Positions 9,495 to 17,921 of a stretch of 55,297 bases of DNA are shown here, piece by piece. Location of the stretch: positions 1 through 55,297 of the forward strand of contig JAQWKM010000016.1 in NCBI GenBank assembly GCA_029247845.1, given 5' to 3'. Position numbers and translations under genes: made by a program. The notes below the pieces were generated by a model that saw only the letters and a program-made list of their open reading frames with translations, was not told the origin of the DNA and made no database searches. The first letter of the stretch is position 1, and the number at the start of each line of letters is the position of its first letter. This DNA is from Paracoccaceae bacterium (GTDB taxonomy: Bacteria > Pseudomonadota > Alphaproteobacteria > Rhodobacterales > Rhodobacteraceae).

Positions 9495-10880
9495 ATGGAC
9501 GGCGGTATTCGCGAAAATGACATATCCAGAATTGTCGACCTAGATCGGGCGCATATCTGGCATCACCTTATTCAGCACAAGCCTTTTGAAACTGGCGAAC
9601 CCAGAATTATTGTCGAAGGCAAGGGTATGAAGGTCTGGGATCAGAACGGAAAAGAACACATCGATGGTGTGTCTGGCGGTGTCTGGACGGTCAATGTTGG
9701 TTACGGGCGTGAGAGCATTGCAAACGCAGTGCGCGATCAACTAGTTAAGCTTAACTTTTTCGCAGGCGCGGCGGGATCTATACCCGGCGCTATTTTTGCA
9801 GAAAAGCTTATCGACAAAATGCCCGGAATGAGCCGGGTTTATTATTGTAACTCTGGCTCTGAGGCCAACGAGAAGGCTTTTAAAATGGTGCGCCAGATCG
9901 CCCATAAGCGTTTTGGCGACAAGAAGCATAAAATTCTCTATCGCGAACGCGATTATCACGGTACGACCATTGGTACGCTTTCAGCGGGCGGCCAAGATGA
10001 GAGAAATGCTCAGTACGGTCCTTTTGCACCGGGTTTTGTACGCGTCCCTCATTGCCTTGAATATCGTGCTCAGTGGGACCTAAGCGGCGAGGCCTATGGT
10101 AAACGCGCTGCGGATTCGATCGAGGAAGTTATTCTTGCCGAAGGGCCCGATACAGTCGGCGCACTGTGTCTTGAACCCGTCACTGCCGGCGGAGGTGTAA
10201 TCACGCCACCACTGGGCTATTGGGAACGCGTTCAAGAGATCTGTAAAAAGTATGATGTCCTTCTTCATATCGACGAAGTAGTTTGTGGCCTCGGTCGGAC
10301 CGGAACGTGGTTTGGATATCAAAACTATGGTGTAAAACCAGATATGGTAACCATGGCTAAGGGTGTGGCTTCTGGCTATGCCGCAATCGCCTGTCTTGTA
10401 ACAACCGAAGATGTCTTTGACATGTTCAAAGACGATCCAAGCGATCCGATGAATTACTTCCGTGATATATCGACATTTGGCGGATGCACAGCAGGCCCGG
10501 CCGCCGCAATTGAAAATATGCGGATTATTGAAGAGGAAAATCTACTTCAAAATACATTGGATATGGGTGAACGCATGATTAACAATCTGAATACGTTATC
10601 AGAAAAGCATTCCGTGATTGGAGAAGTCCGGGGAGCAGGTTTATTCTGTGGTGCAGAACTTGTGCAAGACAGAACGACAAAGGATCCCGCCAAGGAAAAA
10701 TTAGTGCAAGCAGTTGTTGCCGACTGTATGACGCAAGGCGTTGTGATCGGCGCGACGAACAGGTCGCTACCAGGACTAAACAATACCCTATGTTTTAGCC
10801 CTGCCCTTATTGCAACAGCCGATGACATTGATCACATTACCGATGCCGTTGATCAGGCACTTGGTCGGGTGTTCTCTTAG
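9495..10880 (+). CDS. tpa: Taurine--pyruvate aminotransferase
   Basis: PLP-dependent class III aminotransferase that converts taurine plus pyruvate to sulfoacetaldehyde plus alanine, the first step after uptake. It has 461 residues. The PLP lysine is Lys289 in MAKGVASGY; Asp260 in HIDEVVCGLGRTG binds the pyridine nitrogen; YYCNSGSEANE contacts the phosphate. ATG 9495 follows AAAGGAAAC, and the in-frame extension upstream to 9462 is not needed. It is divergent from tauABC and followed by a hairpin terminator. The specific assignment relies on tauR, tauABC and xsc alongside. Confidence 0.95.
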   Translation: MDGGIRENDISRIVDLDRAHIWHHLIQHKPFETGEPRIIVEGKGMKVWDQNGKEHIDGVSGGVWTVNVGYGRESIANAVRDQLVKLNFFAGAAGSIPGAIFAEKLIDKMPGMSRVYYCNSGSEANEKAFKMVRQIAHKRFGDKKHKILYRERDYHGTTIGTLSAGGQDERNAQYGPFAPGFVRVPHCLEYRAQWDLSGEAYGKRAADSIEEVILAEGPDTVGALCLEPVTAGGGVITPPLGYWERVQEICKKYDVLLHIDEVVCGLGRTGTWFGYQNYGVKPDMVTMAKGVASGYAAIACLVTTEDVFDMFKDDPSDPMNYFRDISTFGGCTAGPAAAIENMRIIEEENLLQNTLDMGERMINNLNTLSEKHSVIGEVRGAGLFCGAELVQDRTTKDPAKEKLVQAVVADCMTQGVVIGATNRSLPGLNNTLCFSPALIATADDIDHITDAVDQALGRVFS

Positions 10881-10888
10881 ACTAAAAA

Positions 10889-10936
10889 GGCGGGCGATAG
10901 ATAAATCCACTTAAGTTGATAGGCCCGCCCGCTTTT
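10889..10936 (+). terminator. Rho-independent terminator after tpa
   Basis: GGCGGGC (10889-10895) pairs with GCCCGCC (10923-10929) across an unusually long 27-base loop, followed by CGCTTTTA and preceded by an A run. It begins 9 bases after the tpa stop. The rest of the 10881-11201 spacer shows no gene. Confidence 0.55.
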
Positions 10937-11170
10937 ACCATCTGACAAATAGATAACATGCAAAATCACATTTAGAGAGTATTGCCACTTTGGTTGGATA
11001 AATTTCGATGCTGGAAAATTACTCATGTTTATGAGAGACATTTAGATTTGAATTTTAATTCGAAACAATCAAAGCATGTATTTTAACAGACTAGAAAACA
11101 ACTGAATAAGTATTTCCATTCAATTTTTTATGCATGCAACAAGAGATTTAAGCTATAATGCCAGTTTACT

Positions 11171-11186
11171 CTGGCTATATAGCCAG
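11171..11186. promoter_or_regulatory. 16-bp perfect palindrome upstream of tauR
   Basis: CTGGCTATATAGCCAG, a perfect palindrome ending 15 bases before the tauR ATG. Each half contains CTGGCTATAT, which is also the first box of the pair upstream of xsc. It is a plausible autoregulatory TauR site, here in inverted rather than direct orientation. Confidence 0.5.
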
Positions 11187-11201
11187 TGTAGACATTCGTT
11201 C

Positions 11202-12656
11202 ATGGCTATTCCTGTTGAATCATTTTTTCTAGACCCAGACATACAAGGCACCCTACAATCTAGGATTCAACAGATCATTACTGCTGGTATTTTATCAGGT
11301 AGATTTCTTAAGGGGGAAAAATTGCCCTCTTCGCGTAAGCTTGCCGACCATCTCGGCATTAGTCGAATCACGGTCACACTCGCCTATACGGAATTACTAT
11401 CGAACGATTATCTTAGCTCTAAAGGTAGGTCCGGTTATTACGTTTCCCTAAATGCGCCTGAGCCTCTGGATATTAAAGAAAACAAACAAGGCGAAGATCG
11501 CATAGATTGGTCCAAAGCTATCGGACAAAGGTTTTCTGAAAACATACAAATGGAAAAGCCAATCGATTGGGCAAGTTATAAATACTGTTTCATCTACGGG
11601 CAAACCGATCCAACGCTTTTTGATCATGCCAATTGGCGCCTCTGCGCATTACAAGCTTTGGGAACAAAGGATTTCACAACTCTAACAGCCGATTACTTTG
11701 ATCAGGACGATCCACAGCTGATTGAATTTATCGCACGCAATACACTACCAAGACGTGGGATAGTGGCGGGTGCAGACGAAATTCTTGTCACTCTTGGGGC
11801 CCAGAATGCCCTTTGGCTTGCCACTCAGGTTCTTTTGACTCAAAGACGCACAGCCGTCATCGAAAACCCATCCTATCCAGCGCTGCGTGATATTCTAGGA
11901 CAATCGCGATGTCATATTACAACTGTTGACGTGGACGATCTTGGACTGCAGCCCAATTTAATAACCGACCGAGCCAATGTCATTTTCACCACGCCCAGCC
12001 ATCAATGCCCAACGGCATCAACTTTACCTATGGAGCGAAGACGGGCTCTATTACAAAAAGCCCAAGACATCGACGCATTGATCGTGGAAGACGATTACGA
12101 ATTCGAAATGTCCTTTCTCGCAACGCCCTCGCCTTCACTCAAATCGCTCGACCGGGATGGGCGGGTGATTTATGTTGGCTCTTTCTCAAAATCACTTTTT
12201 CCAGGTCTGCGTTTGGGATATTTAGTAGGGTCTGCCCCCTTCATAAAAGAAGCGCGTGCCTTGCGGGCCAGTGTACTGCGCCATCCACCAGGACATCTTC
12301 AGCGCACCGCCGCATATTTTTTAGGCCTGGGTCATTATGATGCCCTCGTTCGGCGTCTTGGCCGGACTTATCAGGAACGCCGTCAGGTTATGGAGGCCGC
12401 AATCATCAAATCAGGACTGCAGATCGCTGGTAAAGAATCTCACGGAGGGTCGTCTTTCTGGATGCGTGCACGGTCTGGTACCGACACGCAAAAACTCGCT
12501 ATGCGCCTCAAAAGTAAAAGTACTTTCATAGAACACGGCAAGCCTTTTTTCTTTGGTAATAACCGCCCTACAGAGTATTATAGGTTGGCTTATTCTTCCA
12601 TTCCGACAGATAAGATTGAACAAGGGATCGAGAACATCGCGCAAGCATTAGATTGA
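11202..12656 (+). CDS. tauR: MocR/GabR-family taurine regulator TauR
   Basis: Transcription factor with an N-terminal GntR-type winged helix (residues about 10-75, SGRFLKGEKLPSSRKLADHLG, then SRITVTLAY) fused to a fold-type I aminotransferase-like domain (PLP lysine in GSFSKSLFPGLRLGY). It has 484 residues. ATG 11202 (MAIPVESFFLDPDIQGTLQ) gives the N-terminus expected for TauR; the 24-residue extension to 11130 crosses a palindromic operator-like site and is rejected. It lies between tpa and xsc, the pathway it is expected to activate in response to taurine and PLP. Confidence 0.93.
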   Translation: MAIPVESFFLDPDIQGTLQSRIQQIITAGILSGRFLKGEKLPSSRKLADHLGISRITVTLAYTELLSNDYLSSKGRSGYYVSLNAPEPLDIKENKQGEDRIDWSKAIGQRFSENIQMEKPIDWASYKYCFIYGQTDPTLFDHANWRLCALQALGTKDFTTLTADYFDQDDPQLIEFIARNTLPRRGIVAGADEILVTLGAQNALWLATQVLLTQRRTAVIENPSYPALRDILGQSRCHITTVDVDDLGLQPNLITDRANVIFTTPSHQCPTASTLPMERRRALLQKAQDIDALIVEDDYEFEMSFLATPSPSLKSLDRDGRVIYVGSFSKSLFPGLRLGYLVGSAPFIKEARALRASVLRHPPGHLQRTAAYFLGLGHYDALVRRLGRTYQERRQVMEAAIIKSGLQIAGKESHGGSSFWMRARSGTDTQKLAMRLKSKSTFIEHGKPFFFGNNRPTEYYRLAYSSIPTDKIEQGIENIAQALD

Positions 12657-12688
12657 AAGTCTTATTTTCTGACTACGATACTGCCAAC

Positions 12689-12721
12689 CTGGCTATATTG
12701 TGTACAAAAATCTGGCCCTAT
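12689..12721 (+). promoter_or_regulatory. Candidate TauR operator upstream of xsc
   Basis: Direct repeats CTGGCTATAT (12689-12698) and CTGGCCCTAT (12712-12721), starts 23 bp apart, 86 bases before the xsc ATG. The second copy is identical to the box upstream of tpa. Spacing and distance to the start codon are nearly the same in both promoters. Confidence 0.65.
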
Positions 12722-12807
12722 AACAATCAGCTCTTAATGCGTATCAGTAATACAAAGTTGTCGGCTGTTCTGGCGACACATAGCCTACCCTTAGGAGAGC
12801 CCAAGCA

Positions 12808-14583
12808 ATGAAAATGACCACCGAAGAGGCCTTTGTTAAAACCCTTCAAATGCACGGAATAGAACATGCTTTTGGAATTATAGGATCTGCTTTTATGCCA
12901 ATTTCAGACTTATTTCCTCAAGCAGGCATTATGTTCTGGGATTGTGCCCACGAAGGGTCTGGCGGCATGATGGCTGACGGATACACCCGCGCCAGCGGTA
13001 AAATGAGCATGATGATTGCTCAGAATGGCCCCGGGATCACAAACTTTGTGACGGCTGTGAAAACGGCCTATTGGAACCATACGCCTTTATTGCTGGTCAC
13101 ACCTCAGGCGGCGAATAAAACCATCGGTCAGGGCGGCTTTCAAGAAGTCGAACAAATGGCCTTGTTTCAAGATATGGTCGCATATCAGGAAGAAGTTCGG
13201 GATGCGTCACGCGTGGCGGAAGTGCTTAACCGCGTTATTTTGAACGCCAAGCGCCACTCTGCCCCTGCTCAGATAAACATGCCGCGCGATTTTTGGACGC
13301 AAGTGATAGATATCGATCTGCCTGAAATGGTCGAATTTGAGCGTCCATCTGGCGGAGAAGATGCGCTGGAAAGAGCAGCCAAGATGTTGAACAAAGCAAA
13401 ATCACCCGTCATTCTCAATGGCGCTGGTGTTGTCCTTGCTGACGCTATACCTGCCTCTATAAAACTTGCCGAACGTCTTGATGCGCCAGTTTGCGTTGGT
13501 TACCAGCACAATGATGCATTTCCAGGCTCACACCCATTATTTGCAGGGCCTTTGGGCTATAACGGCTCAAAGGCAGGCATGCAGCTTATTTCAGAGGCAG
13601 ATGTTGTACTCTGCTTGGGGACCCGCCTAAACCCGTTCTCAACTCTGCCTGGGTACGGCATGGATTACTGGCCTGAAGATGCAAAGATCATCCAGGTTGA
13701 TATCAACCCCGACCGTATCGGCCTAACCAAAAAAGTGGCCGTCGGTATTATCGGTGATGCAAAAAAAGTTGCAAACGCGCTTTTAGACAAACTTTCTGGC
13801 TCTGCGGGGGATGAGGGACGCGCAGATCGAAAAACCAAGATTAGTCAAACAAAATCGCAATGGGCCCAACAACTTTCTAGTATGGACCATGAAGATGATG
13901 ATCCGGGAACATCGTGGAACGAACGCGCACGTGCTGATAAGCCCGGTTGGATGAGCCCCCGCATGGCTTGGCGTGCCATTCAAAGTGCGCTGCCCAAAGA
14001 TGCTATCATCAGCTCTGACATTGGTAATAACTGTGCAATCGGTAATGCCTATCCAACTTTTGAAAAAGGCCGAAAATACCTCGCGCCAGGACTTTTTGGC
14101 CCCTGCGGATATGGGCTTCCTTCGATCATTGGAGCAAAGATCGGTTGCCCAAATACTCCGGTTGTCGGCTTTGCAGGTGACGGGGCCTTTGGGATCGCAG
14201 TCACCGAACTGACAGCAATTGGCCGCGAAGAATGGCCACCTATTACAATGATCGTCTTTCGCAACTACCAGTGGGGTGCGGAAAAACGGAACTCAACGCT
14301 CTGGTATGAGGACAACTTTATTGGTACCGAGCTTGACACATCTGTGTCTTATGCAGGTATAGCACAAGCATGTGGCCTCAAAGGCGTACAGGCCAAAACG
14401 ATGGAAGAGCTTAGAGACGTTCTCGATAAGGCCATCATTGATCAAATGAAAAACAACACAACGACCTTGATTGAAGCGATGATCAATCAGGAATTGGGAG
14501 AACCCTTCAGGCGCGACGCTATGAAAAACCCGGTCGCAGTGGCGGGTATTAGTATAGATGACATGAAACCTCAGACCGTTTAA
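12808..14583 (+). CDS. xsc: Sulfoacetaldehyde acetyltransferase
   Basis: ThDP-dependent desulfonating enzyme: sulfoacetaldehyde plus phosphate gives sulfite plus acetyl phosphate. It has 591 residues, as usual. Glu49 in AHEGSGG activates ThDP; the metal/ThDP motif begins GDG at 457-459 and ends NYQWG near residue 486; GPGITNFVTAVKTAYWNHTP is typical of the family. RBS AGGAG is about 13 bases before the ATG. Three bases separate it from ackA, so the acetyl phosphate product can be used directly by AckA or Pta. Confidence 0.96.
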   Translation: MKMTTEEAFVKTLQMHGIEHAFGIIGSAFMPISDLFPQAGIMFWDCAHEGSGGMMADGYTRASGKMSMMIAQNGPGITNFVTAVKTAYWNHTPLLLVTPQAANKTIGQGGFQEVEQMALFQDMVAYQEEVRDASRVAEVLNRVILNAKRHSAPAQINMPRDFWTQVIDIDLPEMVEFERPSGGEDALERAAKMLNKAKSPVILNGAGVVLADAIPASIKLAERLDAPVCVGYQHNDAFPGSHPLFAGPLGYNGSKAGMQLISEADVVLCLGTRLNPFSTLPGYGMDYWPEDAKIIQVDINPDRIGLTKKVAVGIIGDAKKVANALLDKLSGSAGDEGRADRKTKISQTKSQWAQQLSSMDHEDDDPGTSWNERARADKPGWMSPRMAWRAIQSALPKDAIISSDIGNNCAIGNAYPTFEKGRKYLAPGLFGPCGYGLPSIIGAKIGCPNTPVVGFAGDGAFGIAVTELTAIGREEWPPITMIVFRNYQWGAEKRNSTLWYEDNFIGTELDTSVSYAGIAQACGLKGVQAKTMEELRDVLDKAIIDQMKNNTTTLIEAMINQELGEPFRRDAMKNPVAVAGISIDDMKPQTV

Positions 14584-14586
14584 CCT

Positions 14587-15747
14587 ATGATCAGACCTAG
14601 CAAAAACACAAAAATTCTAGTACTTAACGCTGGGTCATCCTCAATTAAATTTGCGATATATTCCGAGGATTTGAGCGAGGACATTGTAGGAATTGCTGAA
14701 AATATCGGCGGTGCCTCGAGTCTGACCGTGGCAGAAACTGTCACCGAGACACCCTTTATTGATCACAGATCAGCTTTGAGCTCAGTTCTTACGGCTTTGT
14801 TAGACCGCGGTTATGGTTTAAACGACTACCGCGCGGTTGCCCATCGCGTGGTGCATGGCGGTCGAAAGCTGACCGCTCCAATTCGCATTACAGAAGAAGT
14901 GCGGGCAGAAATTTCTAGCTGTACGCCACTGGCGCCACTGCACAACCCCCATAACCTTGCAGCGATCCATGCGCTTTCGCAGATGGCGCCTGAGTTAGCG
15001 CAATATGCAAGCTTTGACACGTCCTTTCACGCTACCAACCCAGAGGTTGCCACGCGCTATGCAATTCCGCGTATGATGGAAACAAAAGGGATCCGCCGAT
15101 ACGGATTTCACGGTCTGTCCTACGCGTCTCTGGTGAAACATCTCCCCATTATTTCAGGCAAAAAGCTTCCCTCGCGGCTATTGGCCTTTCATCTTGGCAA
15201 CGGCGCGAGCCTATGTGCCATCCTAAATGGACAGTCGATTGCGACCACAATGGGATATTCACCGCTTGATGGATTGACCATGGGAACCCGATCTGGCGGT
15301 ATTGATGCCAATGCAGTGCTGCGTCTAGTCGAGGAAAATGGTCTTGAACGGACCAAGGCCATTTTAAACCATGAAAGCGGCTTGCTTGGCCTGTCGGGTG
15401 GCAAATCCGATATGCGCAATTTGATGCTCGATCCCAGCGCGGACAGCGCTTTCGCCATCGAGCATTTTTGTTACTGGTCGCTGCGCCACGCAGGGTCTTT
15501 GATCGCAACTATGGAAGGGCTAGATGCCATCGCCTTTACCGGGGGAATAGGAGAGAATGCGATTGGCGTGCGCGCGCGTATTCTGCGCGCTTTGGAATGG
15601 ACCGGCGTGCGCATGAACCCGGATGCTAACCACAGTGGCAAAGCTCGCTTACATGCCCAAACCTCCAAAGTAGCGGTATGGGTTATTCCAGCTAAAGAAG
15701 AAGAAATGATTGCCGCAGATGCTTTGACACTAATGGAAGTAGGGTGA
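14587..15747 (+). CDS. ackA: Acetate kinase
   Basis: Converts acetyl phosphate plus ADP to acetate plus ATP. It has 386 residues. Motifs are LNAGSSSIKF near the N-terminus, HRVVHGG, FDTSFHAT, YGFHGLSY, the phosphate-binding HLGNGAS and FTGGIGENA. It begins 3 bases after xsc and is almost certainly in the same transcript. An ackA in the xsc cluster means acetyl phosphate from taurine can be cashed for ATP as well as turned into acetyl-CoA. It converges with pta, 4 bases apart. Confidence 0.95.
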   Translation: MIRPSKNTKILVLNAGSSSIKFAIYSEDLSEDIVGIAENIGGASSLTVAETVTETPFIDHRSALSSVLTALLDRGYGLNDYRAVAHRVVHGGRKLTAPIRITEEVRAEISSCTPLAPLHNPHNLAAIHALSQMAPELAQYASFDTSFHATNPEVATRYAIPRMMETKGIRRYGFHGLSYASLVKHLPIISGKKLPSRLLAFHLGNGASLCAILNGQSIATTMGYSPLDGLTMGTRSGGIDANAVLRLVEENGLERTKAILNHESGLLGLSGGKSDMRNLMLDPSADSAFAIEHFCYWSLRHAGSLIATMEGLDAIAFTGGIGENAIGVRARILRALEWTGVRMNPDANHSGKARLHAQTSKVAVWVIPAKEEEMIAADALTLMEVG

Positions 15748-15751
15748 TGCC

Positions 15752-16603
15752 TCAGACCAGCGCAAGCGTGACTGCCGTGGCAGCGACGATATCATCGACA
15801 GTTGCGCCGCGGCTTAAATCACAGACTGGCTTACGAAAGCCCTGCAAAATTGGTCCTATGGCTTGTGCCCCTGCGAGCTCTTGGACAAGCTTGTATGCAA
15901 TATTACCAGCATTTAGGTCGGGGAAAATTAGCACATTCGCGCGCCCCTTTCCGAGCCCTTTTTTTTCGGCGATTGTTGAGTTCAATGCGGCATCAACCTG
16001 TAGCGGACCGAGAAAGCCAGATAATTCTGATGCCTCTTTCACCACGTCGACGCTGCTTCCCGCGCCTGAAGTGCCCGTGGAAAAAGATAATAGCGCGACC
16101 TCACACTCCCCTAAAAGCGCATTTGCGGAGATGGCGGATGCTATTGCAATTCCGGCAAGCTCGTCTGCATTTGGCGCTACATTGACAGCACAATCCGCAA
16201 AAATCATTTCCCGCCCATCGGGAAACAGCATTAGAAAAAACGACGAGGGCGCGCGGATACCGTCCTTTAGTCCAATCGCAAGGCTTGCGGCTTCAATCAC
16301 ACGTTTCGTGGGATTATCAACGCCTGCAACCATTGTGTCAGCCCTGCCGGTTGCAACCATCGCAGAGGCGCGGATCAAAGGCTTGGCAAGCATGCGTTTG
16401 GCAATGTTTTCTTTCAGGCCACGGATCTGGACCAAAGCATCAACCATATCGGCGTCTGGCTCCATAAGAGCAATCGGCTCGGCTATCTCGTCTGTTATCA
16501 GACGGTCTGCTGCCGCTTTGATCCTAGGATCATCAAGTTCTGGCAGGACCACGCGCGCTTTCGTCAACCGCACGTTTCTTAATATTTTTTGCATGACTGA
16601 CAT
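15752..16603 (-). CDS. pta: Phosphate acetyltransferase, short form
   Basis: Transfers acetyl from acetyl phosphate to CoA. At 283 residues it is only the catalytic PTA_PTB domain and is somewhat shorter than the roughly 320-335 residues I expect. Recognisable segments are RVVLPELDDPRIKAAADRL, ADTMVAGVDNPTKRVIEAAS, VALLSFSTGTSGAGSSVDVV, VDAALNSTIA and NVLIFPDLNAGNIAYKL. ATG 16603 has GGAGG upstream. It is inverted relative to the flanking ackA and citrate synthase genes, with 33 bp to the divergent start of the latter. The nearby long open frame on the opposite strand is a shadow. Confidence 0.93.
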   Translation of the reverse strand: MSVMQKILRNVRLTKARVVLPELDDPRIKAAADRLITDEIAEPIALMEPDADMVDALVQIRGLKENIAKRMLAKPLIRASAMVATGRADTMVAGVDNPTKRVIEAASLAIGLKDGIRAPSSFFLMLFPDGREMIFADCAVNVAPNADELAGIAIASAISANALLGECEVALLSFSTGTSGAGSSVDVVKEASELSGFLGPLQVDAALNSTIAEKKGLGKGRANVLIFPDLNAGNIAYKLVQELAGAQAIGPILQGFRKPVCDLSRGATVDDIVAATAVTLALV

Positions 16604-16636
16604 GTATGCCTCCGTGTATGGTGAAAGGAGCTCATA

Positions 16637-17782
16637 ATGAGTAGTGACGTCAAGATCAATCGGGGGCTTAAGAACATATATTTTGAGCGCTCAAGCGTGA
16701 GCCACATAGACGGCTCTAAGGGCGAGTTAAGCTATCGCGGCTATTCCATTCACGACCTTGCCGGCAAATCAACCTTTGAGGAGGTCTCATATCTGCTCAT
16801 TTACGGCGAACTTCCAACGGCAGAGCAACTGAGCGCATTCGATCAGGCTCTCAAATCAGCGCGTCAATTGCCACAACCGGTATTTGATATTATCCGCGCA
16901 GCACAACACGGTCATCCGATGGATGTTTTACGCACCGCTGTTTCAGCCCTTGCCGCATTGGAAGCTGCAAGTCAAACCGTAAGCGAACCAGCATTTTTAG
17001 AAAATGGGATCCGCCTCATGGCGCAAGTGCCGATGGTCATCGCCGCACACCACAACATAAGACAGGGCCGCGATCCAATCCCGGCTGATCCAGACCTCAG
17101 CCATGCGGCAAACTGGCTCTGGATGCTGAAAGGTGAGAAACCGTCCGAAGATGCCGCCAAACTGGCAGATGTCGATTTTATTCTGCATGCCGAACATGGT
17201 AGCAACGCATCAAGCTTTGCCGCGCGGGTCACAGTTGGCACTGAGGCAAACCTGCACGGAGCAATTGTCACAGCTCTGGCAACGTTAGCTGGACCTGCCC
17301 ATGGCGGAGCGGCTGAAGATGTTATGAAAATGGTCACCGAGATCGGCTCGGCCAATAAAGCTGCCGACTATGTTAAAGCCAAGCGCGCCGCCCGCGAGGC
17401 GGTCACTGGCTTTGGCCATCGTGTTTACAGAGCCGAAGACCCGCGCGCACGCCACATGCGCGACGGTGTCAAAAAGCTGGGCGAAGAAATGGGTGCGCCG
17501 GAATGGTATGAAATTTTGCAAGCCGTCGTAGAGGCGATGAAGCCGTATTCACGCCACGGTTTGAACGTAAATGTTGACTTTTATTCAGGCGTTATCTATC
17601 AACTACACGCTATTCCGATGGAATTGTATGTACCGATATTTGCCATTGGCCGCATGCCAGGCTGGATTATCCAGTGCCTAGAACAACTGCGTGGCAATAT
17701 TCTGATCCGTCCATTGACGCTTTATAACGGGCCTGAAATGCGTCCTTATGTAAATGTCAAGGACAGGCCAGAGCCTGTCTAG
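16637..17782 (+). CDS. Citrate synthase / 2-methylcitrate synthase family
   Basis: Condenses acetyl-CoA (or propionyl-CoA) with oxaloacetate. It has 381 residues, the size of the short dimeric type rather than the roughly 430-residue hexameric type usual as main TCA enzyme in Proteobacteria. Catalytic residues are His222 (GPAHGGA), His261 (GFGHRVYRAEDPR) and Asp314 (NVDFYSG); His187 (AEHGSN) binds oxaloacetate. RBS AAAGGAG precedes the ATG. It sits between pta and soeABC, suggesting a dedicated sink for acetyl-CoA from taurine. Citrate versus methylcitrate synthase cannot be decided from sequence; no prpB or prpD is nearby. Confidence 0.9.
   Translation: MSSDVKINRGLKNIYFERSSVSHIDGSKGELSYRGYSIHDLAGKSTFEEVSYLLIYGELPTAEQLSAFDQALKSARQLPQPVFDIIRAAQHGHPMDVLRTAVSALAALEAASQTVSEPAFLENGIRLMAQVPMVIAAHHNIRQGRDPIPADPDLSHAANWLWMLKGEKPSEDAAKLADVDFILHAEHGSNASSFAARVTVGTEANLHGAIVTALATLAGPAHGGAAEDVMKMVTEIGSANKAADYVKAKRAAREAVTGFGHRVYRAEDPRARHMRDGVKKLGEEMGAPEWYEILQAVVEAMKPYSRHGLNVNVDFYSGVIYQLHAIPMELYVPIFAIGRMPGWIIQCLEQLRGNILIRPLTLYNGPEMRPYVNVKDRPEPV
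17762..17779 (+). terminator. Hairpin at the end of the citrate synthase gene
   Basis: GACAGGC and GCCTGTC with a 4-base loop (CAGA), overlapping the last codons of the gene. No T run follows, so it may be an attenuator or RNA 3' end stabiliser rather than a full terminator before soeA. Confidence 0.35.
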
Positions 17783-17921
17783 CGTATCGTTATGAACACA
17801 AACTAGAAATAATAGTTCAGCGTTACATCTGAAATTAGAAATTTATTCCAAATTTTGAGATTTTTGAATGGTCTATCCTTTCAGCCGCTGCTAAATAGAC
17901 AGATCAGCAAGGGAGTTTGCG

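Noticed and set aside
15744-16637. 297-codon plus-strand open frame opposite pta
   Set aside because: Composition is serine/alanine-rich shadow sequence with no family features; pta on the other strand is clear.
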